Notes under the pieces: model-generated
The model's input: only the letters and a program-made list of their open reading frames with translations
Databases searched by the model: none
Told to the model about the DNA's origin: nothing
Shown here: in pieces, positions 62,131 through 64,000 of the stretch
Numbering within the stretch: the stretch's first letter is position 1
How the letters are laid out: each line of letters begins with the position of its first letter
Assembly: GCA_964592595.1 (NCBI GenBank)
Contig: CAZQFH010000012.1
Location: 23,661 to 87,660, forward strand
DNA: 64,000 nucleotides
Source of the DNA: UBA5536 sp964592595
GTDB lineage: Bacteria > Bacteroidota > Bacteroidia > Bacteroidales > F082
Direction of reading: 5' to 3'
Made by a program: the position numbers and the translations under genes

Positions 62131-62225
62131 TCTAAGACTACTGATTTTTAGCTTTCCCCATTTTGGGCAGGTGTAAAAAAACTAAAATTCAGCAGTTTAT
62201 TGACTATTCGGGTGGGCTCAAATAT

Positions 62226-63323
62226 TTAATCTTTAGAAACTGCAAATTGCTTGCCATAATTATCTGCTTTCACGATAGCATCATACACTTTTTCAGCTGT
62301 GATGTCATCTCCTTCATGATGAATAGTGGAGCCTTCCTCGGTTGATTTTCGGGCAACGATCATCAATTTTTCCCTATTCGCTTCATCAATTCCAATATCT
62401 GCCAGCTTTATAGGAAGGCCAACAGCTTGACAAAATGCTACAACTTCTCTGATTTCCTCTTCAGGAGCATCAATCAGCTGCAATCCAGCCTGTAAGCCGA
62501 AAGCAACCTTTTCGCCATGATAATAGGCATGTGTTTCGGGCAAAGCTGTAAATCCGTTGTGAATCGCGTGAGCCGAAGCAATTCCACCACTTTCAAAGCC
62601 AATTCCACTCAGCAAAATATTGGCCTCCGTAATATAACTCAAGGCCGGGCTGATGATGTGTGCCTCATTATCAGCTTTTGCCTGAACGCCGTACTTCGAT
62701 ACCACATCATAGCAAAGCTGCGCAATATTTTGACCAGCCATCGTGCTAAATCCGCCACACTCATTGTGGGCAGCATTCGCAGCACACGAGCGCGCCTCGA
62801 ACCATGTTGCAAGGGCATCGCCATTACCTGCAACTAAAAACCTTACCGGAGATTTTGCAATGATATCCATATCAACCAAAACCACAGCAGGATTCAGGCG
62901 CTGATAATATACTTTTTCGAACTCCCCTTCGGGTGTATAAGTCACTGCACAACCGCTGCAAGGTGCGTCTGTTGAAGCAATTGTAGGCACAATAATTACA
63001 GGCAACCCGGTTCGATCGGCTGCAATTTTTGCTGTATCAATCGTTTTTCCACCCCCCATTCCAACCACAACATCTGCTTTTTCTATTCGAATACGATTCA
63101 TAAAATCAGCCAATGCCAGCTCACTGCATTCACCTCCAAATGTTTCAACAACAAATTGTTGTGATAGCGGTGAATGAAAAAAGCTCTCAGGTAAAAACTT
63201 TCTTGCCGATGGAGAAACCAAAATAATTGCTTTGTAACCAAATCGATTGATCAGGTGTTCAAGATTCAGGATAGTGCCGCTGCCCTGAATATACTTTCCG
63301 GGAAAACATGCTATGTTGTTCAT
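62226..63323 (-). CDS. gldA: glycerol dehydrogenase (iron-type alcohol dehydrogenase family)
   Basis: 365-aa group III metal-dependent dehydrogenase oxidising glycerol to dihydroxyacetone with NAD. The NAD-binding VVGMGGGKTIDTAK near 88-101, VPTIASTDAPCSG, and metal ligands in GNGDALATW (Asp), IHNGFTALPETH and YHGEKVAFG (His) are all present. Length and motifs match GldA closely. It is monocistronic with no glycerol-uptake or DHA-kinase genes nearby. Confidence 0.9.
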   Translation of the reverse strand: MNNIACFPGKYIQGSGTILNLEHLINRFGYKAIILVSPSARKFLPESFFHSPLSQQFVVETFGGECSELALADFMNRIRIEKADVVVGMGGGKTIDTAKIAADRTGLPVIIVPTIASTDAPCSGCAVTYTPEGEFEKVYYQRLNPAVVLVDMDIIAKSPVRFLVAGNGDALATWFEARSCAANAAHNECGGFSTMAGQNIAQLCYDVVSKYGVQAKADNEAHIISPALSYITEANILLSGIGFESGGIASAHAIHNGFTALPETHAYYHGEKVAFGLQAGLQLIDAPEEEIREVVAFCQAVGLPIKLADIGIDEANREKLMIVARKSTEEGSTIHHEGDDITAEKVYDAIVKADNYGKQFAVSKD

Positions 63324-63545
63324 GAATTGGTATTGTTAGAAGAAAATACTTACCAATTTATCAATTCTTGTCATAGAAAAAATGGCAAGCATTCAAATTT
63401 ACGGTAGTTTGACAGAAATTGCAAACAAATGACTCGTCCGGAAATTGATTTACTTTTCTTTTCATAATCCTGCTTTAAGTTTACTTTTTCTGTAAACCTA
63501 ATTCAGGACAAGACAGTGCTCTCGACTCCGCTCGATCACCTTCAG

Positions 63546-63583
63546 ACCTTCGACTTTCCGACCTTCGACTTTCAGACTTTCAG
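63546..63583. repeat. 15-bp tandem repeat (GACCTTCGACTTTCC/A)
   Basis: Two full units (63546-63560 and 63561-63575) differing at the last base, plus a shortened GACTTTCA unit. Confidence 0.8.
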
Positions 63584-63613
63584 GCCTTGGTCATCGCGAT
63601 GCCCGCGCTCGGC

Positions 63614-63630
63614 GTAGTCTGTGACTACGT
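63614..63630. repeat. small palindromic hairpin
   Basis: CGTAGTC (63614-63620) and GACTACG (63624-63630) form a perfect 7-bp stem with a TGT loop. No T tract follows, so it looks more like a REP-type hairpin than a terminator. Confidence 0.55.
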
Positions 63631-63680
63631 CGAACTACCTCAAAATAAACTCCCTCATCTTAATCTATAAATCCCACGAA

Positions 63681-63998
63681 TCAACCACTAACATTATCCG
63701 GAATAACCTCCTCCAACAGCAACCAATGATACAGCCAATTAGCGCCAATTCCTGCTTCACTGCTATACCGACTAACAGCTTCGCGATTCAACAAAATATC
63801 CTGATCAATATCCGCTTCATTGTCCAACACACTTTTCCTTATTTCATCTCTCCTCCTCATTTTTTCTGATAACTCCTTACTGATCGACATCATTACCCTA
63901 TCCGTTGAAACATGCTCAGCTTTTTTGGCAAGGTATTCCTTAATCTCCTCCATAATCTCTTTGGGAACCTCCACCTGCCGCAGCCTCGAAATTTCCAT
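63681..63998 (-). CDS. small protein of unknown function
   Basis: 105 aa, complete: the ATG at 63998 is two bases from the window edge. It is charged and helical, MEISRLRQVEVPKEIMEEIKEYLAKKAEHVSTDRVMMSISKELSEKMRRRDEIRK, with no signal or membrane segment; the last 40 residues are more neutral (GIGANWLYHWLLLEEVIPD). It resembles small DNA-associated or antitoxin-like proteins only in size and charge; no family is recognised. Its operon partners, if any, lie beyond the window. Confidence 0.5.
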   Translation of the reverse strand: MEISRLRQVEVPKEIMEEIKEYLAKKAEHVSTDRVMMSISKELSEKMRRRDEIRKSVLDNEADIDQDILLNREAVSRYSSEAGIGANWLYHWLLLEEVIPDNVSG

Positions 63999-64000
63999 AA

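Larger units (their letters stand above)
63324..63680. other. 357-bp intergenic region rich in repeats
   Basis: It lies between gldA and the 63681 gene, both on the minus strand. From about 63510 to 63635 it holds a tandem 15-mer repeat, the GC-richer CTCGACTCCGCTCGATCACC tract and a GTAGTC hairpin, base composition unlike the flanking AT-rich sequence. No coding sequence is supported. Confidence 0.55.

Overview
The window looks like chromosomal DNA of a Bacteroidota bacterium at about 40% GC. The evidence is internal. Several genes are preceded by the TTG/TAnnTTTG promoter pattern of this phylum. One lipoprotein carries the C-K-K-D-D-D-E-D surface-export signal, and two secreted proteins end in type IX secretion (T9SS) sorting domains. 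There are also a DUF5916 outer-membrane protein, a Bacteroidota-type Lgt and a glycine-rich RRM protein. The species cannot be named from what is visible.

Layout: (1) 17-2490: a secreted S9-like peptidase, a hemolysin III membrane protein and a one-TM protein. (2) 2687-12241: a same-strand block with thiolase, SDR reductase, an atypical KAS III-like enzyme, a sodium:solute symporter, an acyl-CoA ligase, a surface lipoprotein, an outer-membrane barrel and an exported alpha/beta hydrolase. It reads as a hydrolyse, import, activate and metabolise module for an ester-derived acid. (3) 12396-14331: Lgt and an inositol-phosphatase-family enzyme. (4) 14386-22409: a type I restriction-modification operon (hsdR, a GxxExxY gene, RhuM-PLD, hsdS, a REP-associated transposase, hsdM) carrying two kinds of inserted repeat cassette. 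(5) 22547-34844: housekeeping genes (DEAD helicase, NfeD protease, macro domain, DUF5916, PfkB kinase, arginine decarboxylase, GlcNAc-kinase-like, miaA, CCA/poly(A) polymerase-like). (6) 35129-40730: five tightly spaced genes: a KamA-type radical SAM aminomutase with altered substrate residues, both subunits of a 3-oxoadipate-type CoA-transferase, a beta-amino-acid-type class III aminotransferase and a PcaF-type thiolase. A carbonic anhydrase follows. (7) 41561-50018: an unknown small protein, an RRM protein, tRNA-Arg(UCU), peptidase E, a large repeat protein, GroES with a Trx-Grx fusion, a methyltransferase-like membrane protein, a HARE-HTH protein and a metallophosphoesterase. (8) 50205-57131: a two-gene operon of a Tet(M/Q)-like ribosomal GTPase and a giant UvrA-like protein with four ABC domains, next to a 153-bp MITE-like element. 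(9) 57440-63998: two T9SS cargo proteins, a zinc-ribbon protein, glycerol dehydrogenase and a small unknown protein.

The best candidate for an undescribed system is region 6. In order its enzymes could convert an alpha-amino acid to a beta-amino acid, transaminate that to a 3-oxoacid, load it onto CoA and thiolyse it. Because the CoA-transferase and thiolase resemble PcaIJ and PcaF, and the aminomutase has lost the lysine-binding aspartates, 2-aminoadipate to succinyl-CoA plus acetyl-CoA is a specific, testable proposal. Second choices are the cassette-riddled hsd operon (16-bp inverted repeats exactly bracket the GxxExxY gene, and a REP transposase is translationally coupled to hsdM) and the UvrA-duplication/Tet-like operon. 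No CRISPR array, rRNA or prophage was seen. Homology statements rest on recognised motifs and remembered family sequences; no database search was run.
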